From contig AAZW01000010.1 in assembly GCA_000169995.1 (NCBI GenBank), forward strand, positions 1 through 64,000: a stretch of 64,000 bases of DNA, read 5' to 3'. The translations under genes and the position numbers were made by a program. Origin of the DNA: Vibrionales bacterium SWAT-3. GTDB lineage: Bacteria > Pseudomonadota > Gammaproteobacteria > Enterobacterales > Vibrionaceae. Each line of letters begins with the position of its first letter. Positions within the stretch are counted from its first letter, which is position 1. This document shows, one piece after another, positions 37,911 through 47,202 of this stretch. Under the pieces are notes generated by a model. The model ran no database searches. It was not told the origin of the DNA and saw only the letters and a list, made by a program, of their open reading frames with translations.

Positions 37911-38826
37911 TGTTGTTTCCTTGCTCTGTGATTTTGTCGTTATCCGTGGAGTGTACCATTATTTTTTGCGTCTCACTCCACTCTTCCTTCTCACCGAGCG
38001 CAGCCGTCACCTCAGCACCCACCAGCACGATCAACCAACATAAATAAACCCAAACAAACAGAATCGGGATTGCCGCTAATGCGCCATAGATCACCTGATA
38101 TGAAGGGAACTGAGTGATGTAAGCAGCGAAGCCTTTCTTACTGAGTTCGAACAGTAACGCCGCAACCAGAGAGCCTGCCGCCGCATGAGAGAAGTGGATC
38201 TTCTTATTAGGCACCAACAGGTATAAACCAAAGAACGCAAAGAAAGAGAGAATCAGAGGCAGTTTGCGAATCAGAGTATTAAAGGCACCAGACACCACTT
38301 CGTTTTGTAGCAAGCTTAATGATGTCACATATGAGGTAGCAGCAATGCTCGCTCCAACCAAAATTGGCCCGAGAGTGAGTACCATCCAGTACATCGAGAA
38401 AGACAATACTGCACGTCGCTTCTCAGTCACACGCCAGATGTAGTTTAAGTTCTTATCGATGTTAGAGATCAGCATCAGCGCAGCGATAAATAAGAACACA
38501 CTACCAACCGCCGTCATCTTGCCCGTGTTGGCGACAAACTCCAACAAGGCACCATGCACCGCATCCCCTGACGCTGGAACAAAGTTAGTAATGATGAAGT
38601 TTTGAATCACGATACCCACATCCGCGAACACGGAAAATGATGACAAGATAGAGAGTAAAACCGTCAACATGGGTACGATTGAAAGTAAGGTAATGTACGC
38701 CAAATAGCCCGCATTCACATTGACTCGATCATGCGTCATACGCGCTAAGAGGTAGCGAAAATACTGGATACTAAGTATGCCGACCTTTGTTATCTTCAAC
38801 TTGTAACTCCCTGGTAACTCGTTCAT
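37882..38826 (-). CDS. yihY: YihY/virulence factor BrkB family inner-membrane protein
   Basis: The 314-residue protein has about six hydrophobic segments. The YihY signature is present: [28 protein letters not shown] near the N-terminus, a central [24 protein letters not shown], and [28 protein letters not shown] at the end. The protein was once called RNase BN, but that activity belongs to another gene; the function is unknown. It heads the yihY-dtd-yiiD unit. Confidence 0.92.
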   Translation of the reverse strand: MNELPGSYKLKITKVGILSIQYFRYLLARMTHDRVNVNAGYLAYITLLSIVPMLTVLLSILSSFSVFADVGIVIQNFIITNFVPASGDAVHGALLEFVANTGKMTAVGSVFLFIAALMLISNIDKNLNYIWRVTEKRRAVLSFSMYWMVLTLGPILVGASIAATSYVTSLSLLQNEVVSGAFNTLIRKLPLILSFFAFFGLYLLVPNKKIHFSHAAAGSLVAALLFELSKKGFAAYITQFPSYQVIYGALAAIPILFVWVYLCWLIVLVGAEVTAALGEKEEWSETQKIMVHSTDNDKITEQGNNSDSTDSESK

Positions 38827-38847
38827 AGTTCTAATTAATAATCCGTT

Positions 38848-38888
38848 ATACCAATCACAGTGAGTAAGTGATTTACTACAATTGGTAT
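38848..38888. repeat. 41-bp imperfect inverted repeat between yihY and the DUF2959 gene
   Basis: Outer arms ATACCAAT (38848-38855) and ATTGGTAT (38881-38888) are perfectly complementary, with inner TCAC/GTGA also able to pair. The divergent promoters of yihY and the lipoprotein gene must overlap it. It resembles short dispersed palindromes common in vibrio intergenic DNA, and could equally be an operator. Confidence 0.5.
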
Positions 38889-38910
38889 TAGTTAACTATA
38901 GGAAACAAGG

Positions 38911-39552
38911 ATGCCTTATTTAATAGTTATAGTCCTCTCTATTTTTACTCTTACTGGATGCCAATCCGCTTATTACTCTGCAATGGAGCAAGTGGGCTAT
39001 CATAAACGTGACATCATGGTCGACAGAGTAGAAGATGCAAAAGAGTCGCAGCAGGATGCTCAGGAAGAGTTTACCAGCGCACTTGAAGCACTCAGCAGCC
39101 TGACTAATTTCAGTGGCGGCGACCTAGAAGACATGTACAACAAGATAAACGATAAATACCAAGACAGCGAAAAAGCAGCGCAAAATGTGAGTGACCGAAT
39201 CGCTGCGATTGAAGATGTGTCTGATGCACTGTTTGAAGAGTGGCAAGCCGAGCTCGACCTCTATACGAGCGATTCCTTACGTCGTTCGAGTGAACAAAAA
39301 CTGCGTGAAACTAAATCGTCTTACCAAACCATGCTGTCAGCCATGAAGCGTGCTGAGAAGAAGATGGACCCAGTACTCAATACTCTGCGAGACAACACCC
39401 TCTATCTGAAACACAACCTCAATGCGAGTGCGGTTGGTTCACTGCAAGGTGAGTTTATGAGCCTAGAAAAAGACATCGCGTACGCGATCAAACAGATGAA
39501 TGCAGCGATTGCCGAGTCGGATAAATTCCTTGCTCAGCTGAATCAGAAGTAG
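38911..39552 (+). CDS. DUF2959 lipoprotein
   Basis: The 213-residue protein has a short lipoprotein signal with lipobox LTGC (IVIVLSIFTLTGCQSAYYSAMEQVG), followed by an almost entirely helical, highly charged body with coiled-coil character (DRVEDAKESQQDAQEEFTSAL, KETKSSYQTMLSAMKRAEK-like heptads). This matches DUF2959, a family of unknown function. The AAA-type gene at 39573 starts 20 bp later, so the two are likely co-transcribed. Confidence 0.83.
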   Translation: MPYLIVIVLSIFTLTGCQSAYYSAMEQVGYHKRDIMVDRVEDAKESQQDAQEEFTSALEALSSLTNFSGGDLEDMYNKINDKYQDSEKAAQNVSDRIAAIEDVSDALFEEWQAELDLYTSDSLRRSSEQKLRETKSSYQTMLSAMKRAEKKMDPVLNTLRDNTLYLKHNLNASAVGSLQGEFMSLEKDIAYAIKQMNAAIAESDKFLAQLNQK

Positions 39553-39572
39553 ACAAAACAAGATAAACCCGT

Positions 39573-40109
39573 ATGAATCCAATCATTATAACTGGCGGCC
39601 CTGGCACCGGAAAAACCACACTTATTAATGCCTTGGCTGATGCGGGTTACCCTACCTTCGCAGAGTCCTCTCGCCAGTTAATAGAGCAGCAAAGTCAGCT
39701 TGAAGACGGTATCTTGCCTTGGCTAGACCTTCCCGGCTTTGCTCACATATGTTTAACCGTCATGAGCGAACAAAAAGACCAAGCCAATCAACATCCGATT
39801 GCCTTTCTCGATCGTGCTATTCCCGACATCTGCGGTTATTTGGCTCAGGCTAACCTAGAGATAGAAGAGATCTACCGAGATGCAAGCCAAGACTATCATC
39901 CTCAAGTTTTATTCTGCCGCCCTGAGCCTTCCATCTATGTTCAAGATGAAGTGCGCCCTTATCCATTCGACGAAGCGTTAGAGATTCACCACGCGCTGGT
40001 GAGAGTCTATCAAGAGCTGGGTTATGAGGTGGTTGAAGTGCCGTTTATGTCGGTCGCTGAGCGAGTGCTGTTCGTTGAAAGTCAGCTAGCAATCAAAGCT
40101 ACGCTCTAA
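39573..40109 (+). CDS. Small AAA-type ATPase / nucleotide kinase-like protein
   Basis: The 178-residue protein has Walker A GGPGTGKTTLI at residues 7-17 and a likely Walker B-type strand HPIAFLDRAIPDI (about 76-88). It matches the AAA_28 group of small P-loop proteins. A kinase-like lid region is suggested by CRPEPSIYVQDEVRPYPFDEA. The substrate is unknown. It follows the DUF2959 lipoprotein gene by 20 bp. The repeat array begins about 45 bp after its stop. Confidence 0.8.
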   Translation: MNPIIITGGPGTGKTTLINALADAGYPTFAESSRQLIEQQSQLEDGILPWLDLPGFAHICLTVMSEQKDQANQHPIAFLDRAIPDICGYLAQANLEIEEIYRDASQDYHPQVLFCRPEPSIYVQDEVRPYPFDEALEIHHALVRVYQELGYEVVEVPFMSVAERVLFVESQLAIKATL

Positions 40110-40152
40110 CTTAGTGAGCATATCTTGCCTGCTGCCAGTGTATATCGAAGAG

Positions 40153-40920
40153 AGATTCCAGACATCTCGTTCCTCAATTCTGGAATGACGATTCGATGAC
40201 AGGAAATGGATAAAAGAGAACGGGCACCGAAGATAGTCACCCTCTTAGTACTTGGCTATTTCCAGTCTAAACACGCTCTTCGTATCCCGTATATCGCTTA
40301 TTCGTAACCACCAAACAGACTTCCGTCATTCCCTACAGCGAGGCACGAGTGTGATAGGGAATCTCTTCCATGCCGTAAAAAGATTCCAGATATCTCGTTC
40401 CTCAATTCTGGAATGACGATTCGATGACAGGAAATGGATAAAAGAGAACAGGCACCGAAGATAGTCACCCTCTTAGTACTTGACTATCTCCAGTCTAAAC
40501 ACGCTCTTCGTATCCCGTATAACGCTTATTCGTAACCACCAAACAGACTTCCGTCATTCCCTGCAGCGAGGCACGAGCGTGATAGGGAATCTCTTCCATG
40601 CCGTAAAAAGATTCCAGATATTTCGTTCCTCAATTCTGGAATGACGATTCGATGACAGGAAATGGATAAAAGAGAACGGGCACCGAAGATACTCACCTTC
40701 TTAGTACCTAGCTATTTCCAGCCTAAACGCGCTCCTCGTATCACGCATCCCGCTTATTCGTAACCACCAAACAGACTTCCGTCATTCCCTACAGCGAGGC
40801 ACGAGCGTGATAGGGAATCTCTTCCAAGCCGTAAAAAGGTTACTGATATCTCGTTCTTCGATTCTGGAGTGACGACTCTGCGAATAGAGATGGAATACGC
40901 TCTTCGTATCCCGCATCTCG
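40153..40920. repeat. 228-bp tandem repeat array, three copies plus a diverged partial copy
   Basis: The motif AGATTCCAGA.ATCTCGTTCC recurs at 40153, 40381 and 40609, exactly 228 bp apart, and a diverged copy starts at 40837. Copies 1 and 2 differ at only a few positions. Each unit contains hairpins TTCCAGA...TCTGGAA and ATTCCCTA...TAGGGAAT, and a segment CTCTTCGTATCCCG related to the repeats near recG. No reading frame spans the array. This accounts for the 870-bp gap between 40110 and the IS3-family element. Confidence 0.9.
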
Positions 40921-41005
40921 TTTACTCGTATCTTAGCTAACTAAAAAACAAAAGCCCTGAGCAGCTTGGCTACTTGAAGTGACCCCGTAAAGTTGGACAT
41001 TTCTG

Positions 41006-41713
41006 TTAAGCGGCTTTCAAGGCCTGAGTTCGATATTCTATCGGAGTCAGGCCTTTTAGTTTCACTTTTATACGTTTGGTATTGTAGTACTCGATATACT
41101 CTTTGATTTGCGCTATCAGAGCATCTTCAAAGCTTTGGTTGTGATACATCTCTGTTTTGAGTAAAGCAAAAAAATTTTCAGCAACAGCATTATCCAAGCA
41201 GTTACCTTTTCTCGACATGCTTTGCGTTAACCCACTCTCCGCTACCTTTTTCTGATACTGTCGATGACGATATTGCCAACCTTGGTCGCTATGTATAATT
41301 GGCTTTGAGTTGGGTTTAAGCGTTGATATAGCCTCCGTTAGCATATCCGTGACAAGCGGCAAGCAGGCATTCTTGGCCACTCTATAAGCAACCACCTCCT
41401 GAGTAAACAAGTCGACAACGGGAGATAAGTATACTTTCTGCTCTTTGACTTTAAACTCCGTGACATCAGTTACCCATTTTTCATCGGGTTGAGTCGCACT
41501 AAAATCTCTTTCAAGCACGTTGGGAGCAGCTGTTCCAGACTCTCCTCGGTATGAACGATACTTTTTAATCCTGACCGTCGATTTAAGGTTGAGCTGAGCC
41601 ATAAGCCTTTGAACCGTTTTGTGATTAAGCACGAACCCCCGATTTTTTAGTTCCAAGTGAATACGGCGGTAGCCGTATCGTCCCTTATGTTCATGATAAA
41701 TTGACTTTATCAA
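41006..41713 (-). CDS. IS3-family transposase OrfB (InsK-like), catalytic part
   Basis: From its ATG the frame gives 235 residues of the rve/DDE integrase region, very close to InsK of IS150: EKWVTDVTEFKVKEQKVYLSPVVDLF (first Asp), IHSDQGWQYRHRQYQ (second Asp), SMSRKGNCLDNAVAENFFALLKTE (Glu). It begins at HEHKGRYGYRRIHLEL, about 45 residues later than InsK. The missing N-terminal part (KSVFYYQVQRAS) is encoded in the orfA frame, and the two frames join near 41735. A functional enzyme would need a frameshift there. Confidence 0.88.
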   Translation of the reverse strand: MIKSIYHEHKGRYGYRRIHLELKNRGFVLNHKTVQRLMAQLNLKSTVRIKKYRSYRGESGTAAPNVLERDFSATQPDEKWVTDVTEFKVKEQKVYLSPVVDLFTQEVVAYRVAKNACLPLVTDMLTEAISTLKPNSKPIIHSDQGWQYRHRQYQKKVAESGLTQSMSRKGNCLDNAVAENFFALLKTEMYHNQSFEDALIAQIKEYIEYYNTKRIKVKLKGLTPIEYRTQALKAA

Positions 41714-42342
41714 CCGCAGCTCACGTTCGTAGCTATTTGGGCGCTTGCTCGTTGAACTTGATAATAAAAGACACTTTTGCCAGCTGTAGAGTGTGCAGTA
41801 AGTGCTTTAACGGTACTTGCCTTTAAGAGTAGAGCTATGACCGCTTTTTCTTTGTTCGACGGTTTTTTCTGCTCCAACTCTTCCAACTTTTTTAGAACGG
41901 CATTCTCGGTTCGCAAGTAGAGCAACTCCTCTTTTAGCTCCTCAAGCGTCATTTCATCATCAGGCTTAGTGGTACGTTGAGGGTGCTGTTTCATTGGAGG
42001 TCTTCCTTTCTGGCGCATTTTGAGCCCTTTGATACCGAGCTCATTAAATCTTTTGAGCCAGACAGAGAGTATCCCAGGGGATGAGAGGTTTAATACTGCG
42101 CTAGTGTGCGTGAGAGACCAATCATTCGTCCACATTAAATTCAATGCTTTTCGTTTTTCCTGAGCAGTAGCAGCATGCTTAGTTGGTAAAAATGAGTTAG
42201 CACCATGGATGGCAAAGACTTGAGCCCAATACCGTATCTGTCTTGAAGAAATTGAATATTGTTTTGCTAAGTAGAGAGATGATGTGCCATCTAAGTATTG
42301 CTTAGCAATGATACATTTTAGCTCTCGGTTATATTTGGACAT
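41710..42342 (-). CDS. IS3-family OrfA (InsJ-like helix-turn-helix protein)
   Basis: The 210-residue protein has two helix-turn-helix segments (YLAKQYSISSRQIRYWAQVF; SLTHTSAVLNLSSPGILSVW) and a leucine-zipper-like stretch (LEELKEELLYLRTENAVLKKLEELEQ). A slippery A-AAA-AAG is present at the CTAAAAAAG coding LKK. Unusually, the frame continues past the normal OrfA end into sequence that belongs to OrfB (GKSVFYYQVQRAS). In IS150-type elements the fusion is made by -1 frameshifting; the arrangement here suggests either a variant signal or an indel. Confidence 0.85.
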   Translation of the reverse strand: MSKYNRELKCIIAKQYLDGTSSLYLAKQYSISSRQIRYWAQVFAIHGANSFLPTKHAATAQEKRKALNLMWTNDWSLTHTSAVLNLSSPGILSVWLKRFNELGIKGLKMRQKGRPPMKQHPQRTTKPDDEMTLEELKEELLYLRTENAVLKKLEELEQKKPSNKEKAVIALLLKASTVKALTAHSTAGKSVFYYQVQRASAQIATNVSCG

Positions 42343-42435
42343 AAAAAGACCCCCAATAATTGGTGTCCAACTATTGGGGGTCAGTTCAACTCAGGGCTTT
42401 CTTATTTACTTAGCTAGAAGCTAGTCAGCGAGCAA

Positions 42436-44271
42436 TTAAGCTTTAGCTGGACGTGCTGCACGCTTACGTTCGTTTTCAGTAAGAAGCTTCTTACGGATAC
42501 GAATGTTTTCTGGCGTTACTTCTACTAGTTCGTCTTCGTCGATGAACTCAAGAGCTTGCTCTAAAGTGTGACGGATAGGTGGCGAAAGAACCTGTGCTTC
42601 ATCAGTACCAGATGCACGAACGTTCGTTAGCTGCTTACCTTTCAGACAGTTTACTGTCAGGTCGTTTGAACGGTTGTGAATACCGATGATTTGACCTTCG
42701 TATACTTCGTCCGCGTGCTCAGCGAATAGACGACCACGCTCTTGTAGGTTGAATAGTGCGTAAGTCAGAGCTTTACCGGTTGCGTTCGAGATTAGAACAC
42801 CGTTGTTACGTTGACCAATTACGCCACCTTTGTGTGGACCGTAGTGATCGAACGTGTGGTAAAGAAGACCAGAACCAGACGTTAGCGTTAGGAACTCAGT
42901 TTGGAAACCGATAAGGCCACGAGAAGGCATCATGAAGTCCATGCGAACACGGCCTTTGCCATCTGGAGACATATCAGTTAGCTCACCTTTACGTAGACCG
43001 ATGTTTTCCATGATGCCACCTTGGTGCTCTTCAAGCACGTCGATAGTTACTGTTTCAAACGGTTCTGTTAGGTTGCCATCTTCGTCTTTCTTGATGATTA
43101 CTTCTGGACGAGATACTGCTAGCTCGAAGCCTTCACGACGCATGTTCTCGATCAGGATAGAAAGGTGAAGTTCACCACGACCAGATACACGGAAACGGTC
43201 TGGATCGTCTGTTTGTTCAACACGTAGTGCAACGTTGTGTACTAGTTCTTTCTCTAAACGCTCAAGGATGTTACGTGAAGTTACGAACTTACCTTCTTTA
43301 CCCGCGAACGGAGAAGTGTTTACTTGGAACGTCATTGTTACTGTTGGTTCATCAACAGAAAGCGGAGTCATAGCTTCAACGTTGTTCACGTCACAGATAG
43401 TGTCAGAGATTTTAAGCTCACCAAGACCCGTGATTGCAATGATGTCACCAGCGTTAGCTTGTTCAACTTCGTGACGGTCAAGGCCTAGGTAACCTAGTAC
43501 AGTACCTACTTTACCGTTACGCTTCTTACCGTCAGCGCCGATGATAGATACTTGTTGGTTTGGCTTAACAGAACCACGAGTAACACGTGCAACACCGATA
43601 ACACCTACGTAAGAGCTGTAATCTAGTTGAGAAACTTGCATTTGTAGTGGACCGTCAAGGTCAACTGCTGGCGCGTCTACTGTATCAACAACAGCTTGGA
43701 ACAATGGTTCCATGTCTGTACCAGTTTCGCCTTCAGTCATTGTTGCCCAACCGTTTAGAGCTGAAGCGTAAACAACGGTGAAGTCTAGCTGCTCATCAGT
43801 CGCACCTAGGTTGTCGAAAAGGTCGAATACTTGATCCATAACCCAATCAGGACGAGCGCCTGGGCGGTCAATCTTGTTGATTACAACGATTGGCTTAAGA
43901 CCGTGTGCGAATGCTTTTTGCGTTACGAAACGAGTTTGAGGCATTGGGCCGTCAACTGCGTCAACGATAAGCAGAACAGAGTCAACCATAGACATGATAC
44001 GCTCAACTTCACCACCGAAGTCCGCGTGTCCCGGGGTATCTACGATGTTGATGCGGTAATCATTCCAGTTGATTGCTGTGTTCTTAGCAAGGATGGTAAT
44101 GCCACGCTCTTTTTCGATGTCATTCGAATCCATGACACGCTCTTCAGCTTCACCACGAGACTCTAGAGTACCTGACTGTTGTAGCAGTTTATCAACCAAA
44201 GTCGTTTTACCGTGGTCAACGTGCGCGATGATCGCGATATTTCTTAACTTATCAATCTGTGGAGTAGACAT
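42436..44271 (-). CDS. typA: Ribosome-associated GTPase TypA/BipA
   Basis: TypA is an EF-G-like GTPase needed for ribosome assembly and growth under stress, including cold. From ATG 44271 it has 611 residues. G motifs are [33 protein letters not shown] and [11 protein letters not shown]. Domains II-III and the TypA-specific C-terminus ([38 protein letters not shown]) follow. A GTG five codons upstream (44286) is possible but less likely. Its terminator seems interrupted by the downstream IS3-family element. Confidence 0.96.
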   Translation of the reverse strand: MSTPQIDKLRNIAIIAHVDHGKTTLVDKLLQQSGTLESRGEAEERVMDSNDIEKERGITILAKNTAINWNDYRINIVDTPGHADFGGEVERIMSMVDSVLLIVDAVDGPMPQTRFVTQKAFAHGLKPIVVINKIDRPGARPDWVMDQVFDLFDNLGATDEQLDFTVVYASALNGWATMTEGETGTDMEPLFQAVVDTVDAPAVDLDGPLQMQVSQLDYSSYVGVIGVARVTRGSVKPNQQVSIIGADGKKRNGKVGTVLGYLGLDRHEVEQANAGDIIAITGLGELKISDTICDVNNVEAMTPLSVDEPTVTMTFQVNTSPFAGKEGKFVTSRNILERLEKELVHNVALRVEQTDDPDRFRVSGRGELHLSILIENMRREGFELAVSRPEVIIKKDEDGNLTEPFETVTIDVLEEHQGGIMENIGLRKGELTDMSPDGKGRVRMDFMMPSRGLIGFQTEFLTLTSGSGLLYHTFDHYGPHKGGVIGQRNNGVLISNATGKALTYALFNLQERGRLFAEHADEVYEGQIIGIHNRSNDLTVNCLKGKQLTNVRASGTDEAQVLSPPIRHTLEQALEFIDEDELVEVTPENIRIRKKLLTENERKRAARPAKA

Positions 44272-44613
44272 GGATTCTCGATTCACTCATAAAAGTAGCC
44301 GCAAATGACCTCTGAAAATAGAGGAAATGCCACTAGCTTGATTAAAAAAACGGTCAATAATATACCAGATTCTAGACAAAAACCCAGAAATATGTGATCT
44401 GAACCAAGGCTTTTTTCTTAGTTAGCGATTCACATTGGCTTAACTTTGATTCAGTACAGTGTTGGCTAGCAAAATCTGTAGGATTCTAAAAAGTCTCGTT
44501 CGCGAGTAACTCGCCGAAACTCTGGCTAAATAACAAAAGTGGATTGACAATGTCTGCAATTCATTGCTGAATGGTGTTCGCTTTTGTCTCATATTGGTGC
44601 ACAGACAAACAAT

Positions 44614-44630
44614 CGCACCAACTTGGTGCA
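44614..44630. promoter_or_regulatory. NtrC (NRI-P) binding site upstream of glnA
   Basis: CGCACCAACTTGGTGCA matches the NtrC consensus TGCACCA-N3-TGGTGCA in 16 of 17 positions. It lies about 85-100 bp upstream of the sigma-54 -24 element, a normal enhancer distance. Confidence 0.88.
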
Positions 44631-44634
44631 ACCA

Positions 44635-44651
44635 GCGATCATTTTGGTGCA
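44635..44651. promoter_or_regulatory. Second, weaker NtrC site upstream of glnA
   Basis: The right half TTTGGTGCA matches the NtrC consensus well and the left half (GCGATCA) poorly. A separate half-site TTGGTGCA also lies at about 44594-44601. Paired strong and weak sites are usual at glnA. Confidence 0.65.
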
Positions 44652-44713
44652 AAATCAGAAGTAAGTGAAACAACAAAACAAGTAAATCATTGAAATTAAT
44701 GGAATAATTTTTT

Positions 44714-44729
44714 TGGCACGCTTTTGGCT
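44714..44729 (+). promoter_or_regulatory. Sigma-54 promoter of glnA
   Basis: TGGCACG-CTTT-TGGCT matches the -24/-12 consensus TGGCACG-N4-TTGCT with the invariant GG and GC at the right spacing and one mismatch. Together with the upstream NtrC sites this gives nitrogen-controlled transcription of glnA, starting near 44738. Confidence 0.82.
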
Positions 44730-44833
44730 ATAGATAAATCAGCATCGATTAATGCACTTGTTAGACATTAATCAATGCTAGTTTCAACCGAATCGAGCTA
44801 ATACCGAATTAATAACACTGGAGGTTATCCAAG

Positions 44834-46243
44834 ATGTCAGTAGAAAATGTACTATCCCTGATCCAAGAGAACGAAGTTAAATTTATCGACTTACGTTTTA
44901 CTGATACAAAAGGTAAAGAGCAGCATATCTCTATTCCTTCTCACCAAGTTGATGCAGACTTCTTCGAAGAAGGCAAAATGTTTGACGGCTCTTCAGTAGC
45001 TGGTTGGAAAGGCATTAACGAATCTGACATGGTAATGATGCCAGACGCAGCATCTGCTGTACTGGACCCATTCACAGAAGACGCAACACTAAACATCCGT
45101 TGTGACATTCTAGAGCCTGCAACAATGCAAGGCTACGACCGTGACCCACGCTCTATCGCTAAACGTTCTGAAGAGTACCTACGTTCTACTGGTATCGCAG
45201 ACACAGTTCTAGTTGGTCCAGAGCCAGAGTTCTTCCTATTTGACGACGTTAAGTTCTCAAACGACATGTCTGGTTCTTTCTTCAAGATCGACGACGTAGA
45301 AGCAGCTTGGAACACAGGTACTGAATTCGAAGGCGGTAACAAAGGCCACCGTCCTGGCGTTAAAGGCGGTTACTTCCCAGTAGCTCCTGTAGATTCATCT
45401 CAAGACATCCGTTCAGCAATGTGTCTAGTAATGGAAGAGATGGGCCTAGTAGTTGAAGCTCACCACCACGAAGTAGCAACTGCGGGTCAAAACGAAATCG
45501 CAACTCGCTTCAACACGCTAACAGCAAAAGCTGATGAAACTCAAATCTACAAGTACGTTGTACACAACGTTGCTCACGCATTTGGTAAAACAGCGACATT
45601 CATGCCTAAGCCACTAGTTGGTGACAACGGTTCTGGTATGCACGTACACCAATCTCTAGCAAAAGACGGCGTTAACCTGTTTGCTGGTGATAAGTACGGC
45701 GGCCTATCTGAAATGGCACTTTACTACATCGGTGGTGTAATCAAGCACGCTCGCGCTATCAACGCGTTTGCTAACCCATCTACAAACTCGTACAAGCGTC
45801 TTGTACCTGGTTTCGAAGCACCTGTAATGCTTGCTTACTCAGCACGTAACCGTTCTGCTTCTATCCGTATCCCAGTAGTACCAAGCCCTAAAGCACGTCG
45901 TATCGAGCTACGTTTTGGTGACCCAGCAGCTAACCCATACCTATGCTACTCAGCAATGCTTATGGCTGGCCTTGACGGCATCAAGAACAAGATTCACCCA
46001 GGCGAAGCTATGGATAAAGATCTATACGACCTTCCTGCAGAAGAAGCAGCTGAAATCCCAACAGTTGCGGAATCTCTACAAGAAGCTCTAGCAGCGCTTA
46101 GCGAAGACCGTGAGTTCCTAACAGCTGGCGGCGTATTCTCTGACGACTTCATCGATTCTTACATCGCTCTGAAATCTGACGATGTACAACGCGTGAACAT
46201 GGCTACACACCCACTTGAGTTCGAACTGTACTACTCAGTTTAA
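44834..46243 (+). CDS. glnA: Glutamine synthetase, type I
   Basis: GlnA makes glutamine from glutamate, ammonia and ATP and is the main route of ammonia assimilation. The 469-residue protein has [17 protein letters not shown], the catalytic [15 protein letters not shown] and [12 protein letters not shown] blocks, and [10 protein letters not shown]. Near the C-terminus, [11 protein letters not shown] supplies the Tyr that is adenylylated in the GSI-beta class. The ribosome site GGAGG precedes ATG 44834. A terminator follows, and glnL-glnG lie downstream beyond one extra gene. Confidence 0.98.
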   Translation: MSVENVLSLIQENEVKFIDLRFTDTKGKEQHISIPSHQVDADFFEEGKMFDGSSVAGWKGINESDMVMMPDAASAVLDPFTEDATLNIRCDILEPATMQGYDRDPRSIAKRSEEYLRSTGIADTVLVGPEPEFFLFDDVKFSNDMSGSFFKIDDVEAAWNTGTEFEGGNKGHRPGVKGGYFPVAPVDSSQDIRSAMCLVMEEMGLVVEAHHHEVATAGQNEIATRFNTLTAKADETQIYKYVVHNVAHAFGKTATFMPKPLVGDNGSGMHVHQSLAKDGVNLFAGDKYGGLSEMALYYIGGVIKHARAINAFANPSTNSYKRLVPGFEAPVMLAYSARNRSASIRIPVVPSPKARRIELRFGDPAANPYLCYSAMLMAGLDGIKNKIHPGEAMDKDLYDLPAEEAAEIPTVAESLQEALAALSEDREFLTAGGVFSDDFIDSYIALKSDDVQRVNMATHPLEFELYYSV

Positions 46244-46302
46244 TCTCAGGTAGAGATAAGCCATTTCTTACTGCAACCTTGTAAGAATCGCTAACTAAAT
46301 AT

Positions 46303-46332
46303 TAGGCTCGCCTCGCAGGCGGGCCTTTTTTA
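46303..46332 (+). terminator. Terminator of glnA
   Basis: Arms TAGGCTCGCCT and AGGCGGGCCT with loop CGC, followed by TTTTTT. Confidence 0.88.
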
Positions 46333-46476
46333 TATTCTCCCAACCCCTCCTTCTTCGTACCATGCCTTAGATAATAGACAAAAGCCCTCAGAGCCTGTCG
46401 AACTAAATACAATAAAATCAATAACAAAGCTAACGCCAAACGTGAAATCACCTAACGGTGGAAAGAGGCCAACCAT

Positions 46477-47034
46477 ATGAAAAACATACTGTTCCTGATC
46501 GGGTTAACAGTCGCACTCTCATGCTCTGCTCAAACGGTTTATACCTGGGTGGATCAAGATGGCGTACTCCATTTTAGTGATACACCAACAGGCGAAGGTG
46601 CCAAGTCACTTCAGCTTCCGGATGTGCAAGCCTCAGCACCCGCACCTAAATTTGAGAGCTCTCAACCCGTTGACGCAAAAGCTTCAACACCCTCTCCAAG
46701 CCAAGAGCAACCTAACACACAACAACCTGAGCGAGAGGTACCTGCACCACTAGCTCTCACCATGCTCACTCCTATTCACGATCAAACCATTCGTAGCAAC
46801 CGTGGGTTAGTCTCGATTCAAATCGAACTCAACCGCAAACTGGGCATTGGTGAGCAACTGCAATTGATGCTCGATGGGCGACGTTATGGCGCACCACAAA
46901 CTCAACCGACTTGGCAGTTGAAAGATATCGATCGAGGTACTCACACCATTGCAATTCAAGCACATAGAAGCGGCAAGCTTATTGCATCTACTACTCCAGT
47001 CACCGTGTATTTACATCGAGCGACGATCAAGTAG
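46477..47034 (+). CDS. DUF4124 domain-containing secreted protein
   Basis: The 185-residue protein has a signal peptide (about 1-18, ending SCSA) and a DUF4124 domain (VYTWVDQDGVLHFSDTPTGEGA). A Pro/Gln/Ser-rich linker follows, and then a beta-rich C-terminal domain (LTPIHDQTIRSNRGLVSIQIEL, DIDRGTHTIAIQAH). DUF4124 proteins are small periplasmic proteins of unknown function, and this one is often found next to glnA/glnL in vibrios and relatives as far as I recall. The gap from the glnA terminator is about 145 bp, so it likely has its own promoter. Confidence 0.82.
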   Translation: MKNILFLIGLTVALSCSAQTVYTWVDQDGVLHFSDTPTGEGAKSLQLPDVQASAPAPKFESSQPVDAKASTPSPSQEQPNTQQPEREVPAPLALTMLTPIHDQTIRSNRGLVSIQIELNRKLGIGEQLQLMLDGRRYGAPQTQPTWQLKDIDRGTHTIAIQAHRSGKLIASTTPVTVYLHRATIK

Positions 47035-47154
47035 GCCAATGGGTTAAAAGAGACTGAATTACCACGATTTTTCACCTGTTCTCAACAGCTTTCAGTAACT
47101 TTATTGAATTATCTTTAGCTTCTGATTGATATGAGCCATACTTGAACTTAGCTA

Positions 47155-47171
47155 CGCACCAATTTGGTGCA
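47155..47171. promoter_or_regulatory. NtrC site upstream of glnL
   Basis: CGCACCAATTTGGTGCA is a near-perfect NtrC palindrome 32 bp before the glnL start. In E. coli a site at the glnL promoter lets NtrC repress its own operon. The position here suggests the same autoregulation. Confidence 0.82.
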
Positions 47172-47202
47172 GTGAGAAAAACACCAGTTCAAGGACGAAA
47201 CA

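Larger units (their letters stand above)
40980..42383 (-). mobile_element. IS3-family (IS150-like) insertion sequence, 1404 bp
   Basis: Terminal inverted repeats are TGACCCCGTAAAGTTGGACA (40980-40999) and, reverse-complemented from 42364-42383, TGACCCCCAATAGTTGGACA, with three mismatches in 20 and the usual TG...CA ends. Two minus-strand frames, orfA and orfB, fill the element. The closest relative I recognise is IS150 (InsJ/InsK). No clear 3-4 bp target duplication is visible. It lies between typA and the 228-bp array. Confidence 0.92.
40951..42400 (-). terminator. typA terminator split by an IS3-family insertion
   Basis: AAAGCCCTGAG (40951-40961) and CTCAGGGCTTT (42390-42400) are perfect reverse complements flanking the IS3-family element. 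Joined, they would form an 11-bp stem ending in T-rich sequence on the minus strand, directly after typA. The arms are now 1.4 kb apart. Eighteen bases of uncertain origin lie between the left arm and the element. Confidence 0.55.

Noticed and set aside
40153..40920. Possible CRISPR array because of regular repeats
   Set aside because: The units are contiguous 228-bp copies without unique spacers, and no cas genes are present.
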